Source of the DNA: Nemopilema nomurai
Lineage: Eukaryota > Cnidaria > Scyphozoa > Rhizostomeae > Rhizostomatidae
Direction: 5' to 3'
NCBI GenBank assembly: GCA_003864495.1
Contig: PEDN01001352.1
Coordinates: forward strand, 186,001-250,000
Length of the DNA: 64,000 nucleotides
In this document: positions 47,044 through 57,444 of the stretch, one piece after another
How positions within the stretch are numbered: position 1 is the first letter of the stretch
How the letters are laid out: each line of letters begins with the position of its first letter
The notes under the pieces: generated by a model
Seen by the model: the letters and a program-made list of their open reading frames with translations, nothing else
Database searches by the model: none
Told to the model about the DNA's origin: nothing
Program-made: the position numbers and the translations under genes

Positions 47044-49527
47044 ATGGCGTCTTCAGAAAAGAAAAGTAAAGGGGTTACAAAGGACCTCTCCACTTTCTTG
47101 AAATGGGGCAAGGATTACATCATAGGCTACACTGTCGAAACCCTCGACAATAAACAGTGTGTGACAAAGATTTGGTGCAAGTTGTGTGCAAAATATCGTG
47201 AACAGATTATCCGACATCCATCATGCAAAGGAGCTGCAGCTATTGCCGTGAAAGCATTTGCCGATGGCACACCAATAGTCACCAAGTTTCAGGTAAATAT
47301 TCTTTTTACAGATTTTTTCTTTGTAGTGCAAAGCACACATCGTCTGGGCTCGGAGTTTTTACACAGTTTTAAAAACAAGCGATTGATGTACGATTTTAAG
47401 AATTTTACACTTTATTTTAAGTGTTTTCTAATGTTAAATAATTGCTTTATTGTGATATGTCTTTATAGGTTGACCGCCATCTTACTGGAGAAGCGCATAA
47501 GACAGCTTTATTGCTTGACAATCGAAAACCAGCTGAGGAGAAACTGGATACAAGCAAGCGACCGATCCAGCCAGACATCAGAGCATCCTTAAATGAATCA
47601 GCACGTGATTCATTCACGAAGCTAATGAGGACTGCATATGAAATGGCAACAACACCCTCAATGGCTCACAAGCATTTCAAGGTCCTTGTAAAATGCCAGC
47701 GTGCTAATGGTGTGAGACTCGTGCAAGGGAAAGATTCAAGCAATGCAGCACGTGAATTTATACATTACATTGCTGAGGCCATCGCAGAGAAGTGTGCAGG
47801 AATTGTTGCTGGCAGTGATTTTATGTCAATATTATCAGATGGCTCACAAGCACGCAAAACAAACGATGAAAAGGAACTCGTACTTGTGCGAGTAGAACGA
47901 AATGGAATCCCTGTTTACTTCGTTGTTTCTCTTTTGGAGATGACCAGTCTTGGAGGGGGCAATTCAGATTCAATAAAAGCGGCTATTGACGGCATCTTTA
48001 AACAAAGTGAAAGTGAAGGGAATGGAAACCAGAATGGTCCAATACCATTGGCAAACTAAAAAAATGGTAGTCAGCGCAACTGCAGATGGTGCCAATGTTA
48101 ACATGGGGATCTACTCTGGTGTGTTAACTCAGATGAAGCAGGAAAGAGATTGGCTGGTGACAATTCATTGCGCCAATCACCGCCTGGAGTTGGCACTAAA
48201 GGATGCAATAAAACAATTTCAACCGTTCCGAGAAATTGACTCTTTCTATAGAGATATGTGGAGCCTATTTAAAAACTCTGGAAAACTAAAAGCAGAAGTT
48301 AAAAAAGCTTCTGAGGCCCTTGATATAAGTCATTATACTTTGCCAAAAATACATGGAACCCGATTCCTGAGCCACCGGAGAAGGGGGTTAGCAAAACTCC
48401 TGCATAATTGGCCCACATATATTGTGGCATTTGATAATGCACTGGCTGCTACGAAAGGATATACAGCTGACACAAGAGCAAAAGTTGGTGGATTTTTGAA
48501 AAAGTTAAAATCGTATCCATTTCTCTGCAAAGTAGCTGGTTATCTTGATGTTCTCGAAATCATGGGCCCACTTTCTCTGGTTTTCGAAAAACATGACCTA
48601 ATGGCTTTTGAGATACCCCCAGCTGTAGAGAAAACACTCGACACCTTGGAGGAAATTCAAGAGAATGCTTTGACCCCAGATTACATTCTCAGCAGCTACT
48701 TGGCAAAGTTTTGTGTAGCACAAGATGGTGATGTGACTAAAGTAAAAGCAAATTACCCCAAAGCTGGTCACGAGAGACGCAAACTAGAAAATCAAGAGTT
48801 TTTTGACTTGGAGTTAGAGCAAATGGTCAATGCTAGTTATGCAGCAACAGAAAAAGCACTTGAAATGCAGGCAAAAATGGCAGAAATTTTGTGTCCTTTA
48901 ATTCGTAATCGCTTTTCGTCGTATGACCAAGATGTTTTTAAAGCTATGACCTGGATTGATCCAAAATACTGGGACCATTCCGATAAAAACTATGGCAAGG
49001 GTGACATCTCCACAGTTTGTGAAATTTTCAGGGAGCCTTTGGAAGCAGCATCTTTTAATAAAGGAAAAGTTTTTGAAGAATGGCGCTCTTTAAAGATCCT
49101 TCAAAAGTCGCTGTATGCAAAGATGGAGTCAAGGCCATTTTGGGAAAATATAATAACATATCGAAAACGAGAGTTCCCAAATTTGTCACTTCTTGTGAGC
49201 TTGTGTCTGTGTGTTTCTGGTTCGAATTCCTCAGTGGAGCGCGCCTTCAACATTTTGACCACTATTTTATCAGATCGCCGACTCAGCATGTCTCACGATA
49301 CAATGGAAAATTGCATACTGATTGCTGGAAACGACAGCAATTGGTCGAAGGAAGAAAAAGATGAACTCATAATGCGCGCTGTTGACATTTACATGGAAAA
49401 AAGAAGGACGGCAGTACATGCACAAAGTACTGAAGACGATCGACCAAACAGCTACAAAACATTTAAACAGGACGAATCAGATACTGAATCTACTTCTTCG
49501 GACAGCGAAGTTAGCTTATCAGAATGA
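47044..49527 (+). pseudogene. hAT transposase, two exons with one apparent frameshift
   Basis: Exon 1 is 47044-47292 and exon 2 begins at 47469 (donor CAG|GTAAAT, acceptor TATAG). The intron splits an N-terminal BED-like zinc finger: WCKLC in exon 1, DRHLTGEAH in exon 2. Frame 1 runs to a stop at 48057-48059. The remainder, to 49527, is one frame away and starts overlapping near 47986, so one small indel lies between about 48000 and 48060. Downstream are ATADGANVN (second acidic residue), HCANHRLELALKD (the CxxH signature) and the C-terminal SNSSVERAFN dimerisation motif with the third acidic residue. ILSDGS supplies the first aspartate. It resembles transposases labelled ZNF862-like. The tail is acidic and serine-rich. 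If the indel is real, the protein is not made whole. Confidence 0.82.
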
Positions 49528-49787
49528 CTAAACTTTAGAGTTCAATCATGTTTTGCCGTGACAATCCTTTTAGTTCAAGCTTATTTCAGTAAAAAGCAGA
49601 TCCTTTTATGATAGTAATGTTATGTTGAAAACAGATGAAATGACTTAAGAAATGAGTATGCAAATTATTTATGGCTCTATATAGTATGCAACTGAATATA
49701 TGTAGTAATAAGACAAAATACCAATAGCACTCCATCGCACTCCTACCACAATCTAGGAGTGCGAAATGCCACACGTGTGCTAATTTA

Positions 49788-49803
49788 TTCCCAGGAAGGC
49801 CTG
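49788..49803 (-). repeat. hAT right terminal inverted repeat
   Basis: TTCCCAGGAAGGCCTG, an exact inverse of 46339-46354. It is followed directly by satellite sequence. Confidence 0.85.
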
Positions 49804-52800
49804 GGACATGTTCCAAATTCAGGTACTGAAATGCCCAGTCTAAGTAAAACACTGAAATGGAAGAAAACTGGTACCTTTTTCTTTGCCACGTTTTCAAAGC
49901 ATATTCTCTTCTGGTTATTCACCGATGTCTAATGAAGATCAGTGTGGTTTGTGGGAAGTTATGGCGATTGGGCAACATGTGCCAAATTTTGGTACTGGAA
50001 TGCCCAGTCCAAGTAAAACACTGAAATGGAAGAAAACTGGCACCTTTTTGTTTGCCACGTTTTCAAAGCATATTCTCTTTTGGTTATTCATCAATGTCTA
50101 ATAAAGATCAGTGTGGTTTGTGGGATGTTATGGTGATGGGGCAAAATGTGCCAAGATTTGGTACTGGAATGCCCAGTGTAAGTAAAACACTGAAATGGAA
50201 GAAAACTGGCACCTTTTTGTTTGCCACGTTTTTAAAGCATATTCTCTTTTGGTTATTCCTCGTTGTCTAATGAAGATCAGTGTGGTTTGTGGGAAGTTAT
50301 GGCGATTGGGCAACATGTGCCAAATTTTGGTACTGGAATGCCCAGCCTAAGTAAAACATTGAAATTTAAGAAAACATGCACCTTTTTGTTTGCCACGTTT
50401 TCAAATCATACTCTCTTTTGGTCATTCAGTGATGTCTAACGAAGATCAGTGTGGTTTGTGGGATGTTATGGCGATTGGGCAACATATGCCAAATTTTGGT
50501 ACTGGATTGCCCAGTCTAAGTAAAACACTGAAGTGGAGGAAACTGGCACCTTTTTGTTTGGTGCTTTTAAAAAGCATATTTTCTTTTGGTTATTCATTGA
50601 TGTCTAATGAAGATCAGTGTGGTTTGTGGGATGTTATGGCGATTGGGCAACATGTGCCAAATTTTGGTACTGAAATGCCCAGTCTAAGTAAAACACTGAA
50701 ATGGCCGAAAACTTGCACCTTTTTGTCTGCCATGTTTTCAAAGCATATTCTCTTTAGGTTATTCATCGATGTCTAACGAAGATCAGTGTGGTTTGTGGGA
50801 TGTTATGGCGATTGGGCGAAATGTGCCAAATTTTGGTACTGGAATGCCCAGTCTAAGTAAAACACTGAAATGGAAGAAAACTGGCACCTTTTTGTTTGCC
50901 ACGTTTTTAAATCATACTCTCTTTTGGTCATTCATCGATGTCTAACGAAGATCAGTGTGGTTTGTGGGATGTTATGGCGATTGGGCAACATGTGCCAAAT
51001 TTTGGTACTGGAATGCCCAGTCTAAGTAAAACACTGAAATGGAAGAAAACTGGCACCTTTTTGTTTGCCACGTTTTTAAATCATACTCTCTTTTGGTTAT
51101 TCATCGATGTCTAATGAAGATCAGTGTGGTTTGTGGGATGTTATGGCGATTGGGCGAAATGTGCCAAATTTTGGTACTGGAATGCCCAGTCTAAGTAAAA
51201 CACTGAAATGGAAGAAAACTGGCACCTTTTGTTTGCCACGTTTTTAAATCATACTCTCTTTTGGTCATTCATCGATGTCTAACGAAGATCAGTGTGGTTT
51301 GTGGGATGTTATGGCGATTGGGCAACATGTGCCAAATTTTGGTACTGGAATGCCCAGTCTAAGTAAAACACTGAAATGGAAGAAAACTGGCACCTTTTTG
51401 TTTGCCACGTTTTTAAATATCTCTTTTGGTTATTCATCGATGTCTAATGAAGATCAGTGTGGTTTGTGGGATGTTATGGCGATTGGGCGAAATGTGCCAA
51501 ACTTTGGTACTGGAATGCCCAGTCTAAGTAAAACACTGAAATGGAAGAAAACTGGCACCTTTTTGTTCGCCACGTTTTTAAATCATACTCTCTTTTGGTC
51601 ATTCATCGATGTCTAACGATCAGTGTGGTTTGTGGGATGTTATGGCGATTGGGCAACATGTGCCAAATTTTGGTACTGGAATGCCCAGTCTAAGTAAAAC
51701 ACTGAAATGGAAGAAAACTGGCACCTTTTTGTTTGCCACGTTTTCAAAGCATATTCTCTTCTGGTTATTCCTCGTTGTCTAATGAAGATCAGTGTGGTTT
51801 GTGGGAAGTTATGGCGATTGGGCGAAATGTGCCAAATTTTGGTACTGGAATGCCCAGTCTAAGTAAAACACTGAAATGGAAGAAAACTGGCACCTTTTTG
51901 TTTGCCACGTTTTCAAATCATACTCTCTTTTGGTATTCATCGATGTCTAATGAAGATCAGTGTGGTTTGTGGGATGTTATGGCGATTGGGCAACATGTGC
52001 CAAATTTTGGTACTGGAATGCCCAGTCTAAGTAAAACACTGAAATGGAAGAAAACTGGCACCTTTTTGTTTGCCACGTTTTCAAATCATACTCTTTTGGT
52101 TATTCATCGATGTCTAATGAAGATCAGTGTGGTTTGTGGGATGTTATGGCGATTGGGCGAACATGTGCCAAATTTTGGTACTGGAATGCCCAGTCCAAGT
52201 AAAACACTGAAATGGAAGAAAACTGGCACCTTTTTGTTTGCCACGTTTTCAAATCATACTCTCTTTTGGTTATTCATCGATGTCTAATGAAGATCAGTGT
52301 GGTTTGTGGGATGTTATGGCGATTGGGCAACATGTGCCAAATTTTGGTACTGGAATGCCCAGTCTAAGTAAAACACTGAAATGGAAGAAAACTGGCACCT
52401 TTTTGTTTGCCACGTTTTCAAAGCATATCTCTTTTGGTTATTCATCGATGTCTAATGAAGATCAGTGTGGTTTGTGGGATGTTATGGCGATTGGGCGAAA
52501 TGTGCCAAATTTTGGTACTGGAATGCCCAGTCTAAGTAAAACACTGAAATGGAAGAAAACTGGCACCTTTTTGTTTGCCACGTTTTCAAATCATATCTCT
52601 TTTGGTTATTCATCGATGTCTAATGAAGATCAGTGTGGTTTGTGGGATGTTATGGCGATTGGGCAACATGTGCCAAATTTTGGTACTGGAATGCCCAGTC
52701 TAAGTAAAACACTGAAATGGAAGAAAACTGGCACCTTTTTGTTTGCCACGTTTTCAAAGCATATTCTCTTTGGTTATTCATCGTGTCTAATGAAGATCAG

Positions 52801-53228
52801 TGTGGTTTGTGGGATGTTATGGCGATTGGGCAACATGTGCCAAATTTTGGTACTGGAATGCCCAGTCTAAGTAAAACACTGAAATGGAAGAAAACTGGCA
52901 CCTTTTTGTTTGCCACGTTTTCAAAGCATATCTCTTTTGGTTATTCATCGATGTCTAATGAAGATCAGTGTGGTTTGTGGGATGTTATGGCGATTGGGCG
53001 ACATGTGCCAAATTTTGGTACTGGAATGCCCAGTCTAAGTAAAACACTGAAATGGCCGAAAACTTGCATATTTTTGTTTGCCACGTTTTCAAAGCATATT
53101 CTCTTTTGGTTATTCATCGATGTCTAATAAGATCAGTGTGGTTTGTGGGAAGTTATGGCGATTGGGCAACATGTGCCAAATTTTGGTACTGGAATGCCCA
53201 GTCTAAGTAAAACACTGAAATGGAAGAA
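49804..53228 (+). repeat. 169-bp satellite array, forward arm (about 20 monomers)
   Basis: About twenty head-to-tail copies of a 169-bp unit. Landmarks recur at 169-base spacing: ATGCCCAGTCTAAGTAAAAC at 49831, 50000, 50169 and 50338, and later. Most monomers are very similar; the first is the most diverged. Two classes alternate over most of the array: GGGCAACATGTGCC (A) and GGGCGAAATGTGCC (B). Some units are 168 bp through loss of one T (CATATCTC versus CATATTCTC) or other small indels. ORFs of 60-210 codons across it arise from repeat composition, not from a gene. Confidence 0.95.
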
Positions 53229-54012
53229 TATTGTTTTGGAAAGCATTGAATGTTAAGCTATCTAAAAGCAAAATATGAAGTTATTATATGCAATAATCTT
53301 GTACCATGTCATTTTCAGTTACATTGTTTCACCTCAAAGAGAATTCATGCTGAGATATAAGGAAGCCAATGTTATGGAAGTTAAGGAGGAATGTGATTCT
53401 TAATATTGTTCGATATTGAGGTTTTAGTAGGACAAGAAACACTGTTTCTTTCTTTAGGATCTTTTTACGTTTATTTTCTTTCCTTCGAAATAGTTGAAGC
53501 CCTAAAATACAGAAAAAATCTCAGAATTAGAGCAGATGTCAAATAAATGCCTATCGTTACGTCTTTTTTATGAATTACTTTGCTTCGTTAATCGGTTTCT
53601 TGCTTCTCTCTCCAATTGGCAACCTAAGCTCATTTTGGAAATTTTAGGTACATTGCGGATAATTTCCAAGGGAACCCCAAATGCGTATAGGACATTGGCG
53701 CAGGAAAGGCTGGGAATATTACAACCGGGTTTATCACTATCATTTCAGAGCTATTCGGGTAGTTCCCTCTGAATAAAGCCACAATAATCTAGAAAGCAAC
53801 CCTTGAGCCTTCAGAACTTGCTACGTAGGTGATTCCAGTACAGATTATTCTACTTATTCCAATATTTTCGAGTTTCCCATTTTTTCAGGTCTTCGCCAGT
53901 CTAGAATTTATTAACATTGCGTTTCTTATACAAGGGATTGCGGGATATTACTGTACAAAACTTTTTCAGTGCTTCACATAAACTTGGACATTGCCGAATC
54001 TAAATTTAAAAC
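53229..54012. other. Spacer between opposed satellite arms
   Basis: 784 bases of non-repetitive sequence. One 78-codon plus-strand ORF (53536-53772) has no recognisable motif. Both arms stop at the same monomer position (CTGAAATGGAAG) facing this spacer. Confidence 0.7.
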
Positions 54013-54860
54013 TTCCATTTCAGTGTTTTACTTAGACTGGGCATTCCAGTACCAAAATTTGGCACATTTCGCCCAATTGCCATAACATCTCACAAACCAC
54101 ACTGATCTTCATTAGAGATGAACCAAAAGAGAATATGCTTTGAAAACATGGCAGACAAAAAGGTGCAAGTTTTCGGCCATTTCAGTGTTTTACTTAGACT
54201 GGGCATTCCAGTACCAAAATTTGGCACATTTGCCCAATCGCCATAACATCCCACAAACCACACTGATCTTCATTAGACATCGATGAATAACCAAAGAGAA
54301 TATGCTTTGAAAACATGGCAACAAAAAGGTGCAAGTTTTCCCATTTCAGTGTTTTACTTAGACTGGGCATTCCAGTACCAAAATTTGGCACATGTTGCCC
54401 AATCGCCATAACATCCCACAAACCACACTGATCTTCATTAGACATCGATGAATGACCAAAAGAGAGTATGATTTGAAAACATGACAAACAAAAAGGTGCA
54501 AGTTTTCTTCCATTTCAGTGTTTTACTTAGACTGGGCATTCCAGTACCAAAATTTGGCACATGTCGCCCAATCGCCATAACATCCCACAAACCACACTGA
54601 TCTTCATTAGACATCAATGAATAACCAAAAGAGAATATGCTTTGAAAAAGTAACAAACAAAAATCTTTTGTTTCAGTGTTTTACTTAGACTGGGCATTTC
54701 AGTTCCTCATTTTGGCACATGTCGTCCACTTGCCATAACACCCTTCAAATAACACTGTTCTTCAATAACCAAAAGAAAATTTGCATTGAAAAAGTAAGAA
54801 GAACAGAAATGTACAAGTTTTTCCACCATTTCATAGTTTCACATAGACAGGATATGTAAA
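54013..54860 (-). repeat. 169-bp satellite array, inverted arm (about 5 monomers)
   Basis: The reverse complement of the forward-arm monomer repeated about five times, starting at about 54013, 54178, 54345, 54508 and 54672. The innermost monomer is B-type (GGCACATTTCGCCC), the third A-type. The outermost copies (after 54660) are clearly diverged and the last is partial. Confidence 0.92.
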
Positions 54861-55890
54861 TTAAATGAATTTTTAAGCTAAGATTATAATGAGTTCAAAT
54901 AAGTCACAGGCCAGTTTTTTTCAGATTAGTCTTTTATTCTAGTTTCACAAAAATATGCTCATATATTCAGCTGAAAATACTATATCCTAAAGAACTAACA
55001 TATGATGCCATGCAAATGCCATTAACTTTTTTCTCTGCTCCAATGTAATTTCATTTAGCTTTTAGCTCTTTTTATCTCCCTCACCACTTAAAAAAGTTGT
55101 TTAGTTCTGCCGCCCCTACCAATTTTATTACTTAAATTTGAAAAGTTAGAAACAAAATTAAATAGTGCCTAGGTTTTATGGAAGTTGAATAGAATTTACT
55201 TTTGACAATTTCCTGAACTAAAAATTCATCACTTTGAAAAACAGGGTTCTGAAATGGCTTGTTTTTCATGACGTCAATTAACAGACTTGGCTATCTCTTA
55301 AAAGTGTGTTCATGCACCCACTTTCTTCTGGAACCACCAAGTTATAATTTGCTTCTGAGAAACAAAAGGGTAATTCTAAGTTTAAATACACGAATTTTTT
55401 CTAAATAGGTTTTGTGCTCTTAAGGCGCCTTGAATAGTATTCTTCAAATAGTTTGGAGCGTACATCCACCATGTATTTAGGGCTTTTTGGCAGAATAAGG
55501 AAACAGAAAGCAAACCCTTTAGTAGGATCGTTTTGATAGCTGATAATCATCAACAACAAATTGTATGGTATTATAATCATAAATTTATTGATGTATATTA
55601 CATATTTGTGTTCATATATTAGTTTTAATTATTAAATTGATAGAGTCATTAAGTTTTTAATGAAAAAGAGTTATAGCTTCCTCATTATTATTTGTAAAAA
55701 AGAGGAAATGAGAGCATCCATCATAATCTCAATTTCTAATCAAAACAAGATTCTTTCAAGTTTTCCTGTAAACATCCGACTTCGGAAATCATCTGATTTT
55801 GTCTTGTTTGTGAATGCAATAAGCAATGAGCTAAAAATAAACAAATAGATGGAAATATTTATTCAATGCTGTGTCAGGGTGAGTGACCAT

Positions 55891-55955
55891 TATTTGCCCA
55901 ATTTAGGTACTAGAATTTCCAGCTATATGTAACACTGAAAGGGTAAAAAATTGGC
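55891..55955 (+). repeat. Isolated diverged satellite monomer fragment
   Basis: TTTGCCCAATTTAGGTACTA and TAACACTGAAA, in monomer order and spacing, match the 169-bp consensus with many substitutions. It lies about 1 kb beyond the inverted arm and in forward orientation. An even weaker match may exist near 57655-57712. Confidence 0.5.
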
Positions 55956-56667
55956 TTATTTCTATTTGTTATTTATCAAAGCATCTTAGAGGCAGCTTAT
56001 TGGAATAAAAAAACACTGCAATTCAAATTGTTAATGGAGACCATTTTGTTTAAACCATCACTAGTGCAAAAAATACCAAATTTGCGTTGGACAACGAAAT
56101 TCTTTCTCACCTCTGGAATCAGTACATTCGTGTTCAGGGTATTCCTGCTGGAAACTGACACTTTAGCGTACTTGGATGGAAAGCTTGCAGTTTTCACGTA
56201 TAATGTAGTTTCTAATAACATCTTTCTGGAAAAATCGCACAAGAGCTATAGGATGACGTTTTTAGTCAAAATTTTACTGCTATCGCATACGGTATTGCTT
56301 TCAAGGTGATTTAGAAAAAATTACAGGATTACCACTAGAAAAGGACCTTAAAACAATTCCACCAAAAATATAAAAATACAAGTGGAGAATTCATATCCTT
56401 AAAAAGGTTTTTCGAAAAAAAATCTTAGGCCGTTGCAACTTACCCAAGGAGGATGCATTACTTGTATCGCCGCTTCGTCATGGTTAACTGCAGTGGGATG
56501 CACAACATTTTCTTCGTCTGTGTTGATTGTTTCAGTTCATACGAACCGCAATTGAGTAACTGAGTGAAAGATTGTTTCGGTGTCTCATTGGCAAATGCTG
56601 TTAAATGAACAAACTTGGGAATGTCTGGCCTCCTATTGGCACTGGAGATTTTAAGATACGAGGTTTT

Positions 56668-56720
56668 CATTGGGTGGATAAATCCCTAAATCAGGGATGT
56701 TTTATACCTCCAGCAAATAT
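56668..56720 (-). repeat. Dispersed repeat, inverted partner of 44262-44312
   Basis: It contains TTGGGTGGATAAATCCCTAA and the palindromic CCCTAAATCAGGG, the reverse complement of the 44.3 kb copy with a few changes. Confidence 0.65.
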
Positions 56721-57444
56721 TTCGTGTTAAGAACATAGGGTACCTCCAGTCGCAACAACAACGTTTTAGGAATGGCGGTAGAAGCAAGCATGGGAAACCT
56801 CTATCGCCGTTGACTTATTGAGATAAAAGCAAAGTGAAAATAGCGTATTGGCTTTGGATCTGAAAAGGTGAGTTCGGAATTGAATAATGTCATGATTTGT
56901 GGTGTCCACGTAATTCTGAATTATTTGCGATTTCGCTTAAATTTATCACAAAAGAACATACTCTAAAAAGGATACCTAATTTTTCTTTAGTTCAACGTCG
57001 CTGTATGTAGCTACAATGTTATAATACTATAAATTCGGCGTACCAGTACAACGCATCACCTTGGCCTAAGTCACCTTGAAGTATTTCCTTGTGATTGGAT
57101 ACTTTATCCTTAAATGTATTTTTCATGAAACCACTAGCTAGGCCTACTGCACTTGAATAAATAAAGTGCCTTTGTTCCAATTTGGAGAGAAAATATTAGA
57201 CGAGTGTATGGAAAATTGACATAAATGGATTGTTGCTAAAGAGCTTTGTGACATCCCAAGAAGGAATTTACATAAATGACCTTTTCAGTCAATGTGACAT
57301 TTTAAGAAGATCTGCCTATACAGTCTGATCGCACGCCTCATATTACAAAGACTGCCTATAGAATCACCAGACAGGACATTCTTGAAAGCTATTGAAAAGT
57401 TCAGCCGCTTGTATCTTTGCATTGTCTGACTTTAGGCAAGAAAG

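Larger units (their letters stand above)
46339..49803 (+). mobile_element. Near-complete hAT DNA transposon (3,465 bp)
   Basis: Perfect 16-bp terminal inverted repeats, CAGGCCTTCCTGGGAA at 46339-46354 and its inverse at 49788-49803, enclose a transposase gene. GGACA lies directly outside both ends (46334-46338 and 49804-49808), a likely 5-bp target duplication; classic hATs make 8 bp. TCGCAC/GTGCGA motifs cluster inside both ends, as expected for subterminal transposase-binding sites. Intact TIRs suggest modest age. Confidence 0.82.
54861..57444. other. Intergenic region upstream of AQR
   Basis: It holds an isolated satellite relic (55891-55955) and one copy of the dispersed repeat (56668-56720), plus the presumed AQR promoter. 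Short ORFs have no recognisable domain. Confidence 0.4.

Noticed and set aside
47293..47468. Read-through coding between the two hAT exons
   Set aside because: The frame stays open after exon 1 but is AT-rich and low in similarity. Clean GT and AG sites join the two halves of the zinc finger in frame instead.
49883..53127. Long ORFs (up to 210 codons) across the satellite as a repeat-protein gene
   Set aside because: The unit is 169 bp, not a multiple of three, so each frame runs into a stop within a few units. ORFs lengthen only where a T is lost to give 168 bp. No start context, splice sites or flanking exons support coding.
49804..53228. CRISPR-like array
   Set aside because: Head-to-tail 169-bp monomers without unique spacers, in an animal genome.
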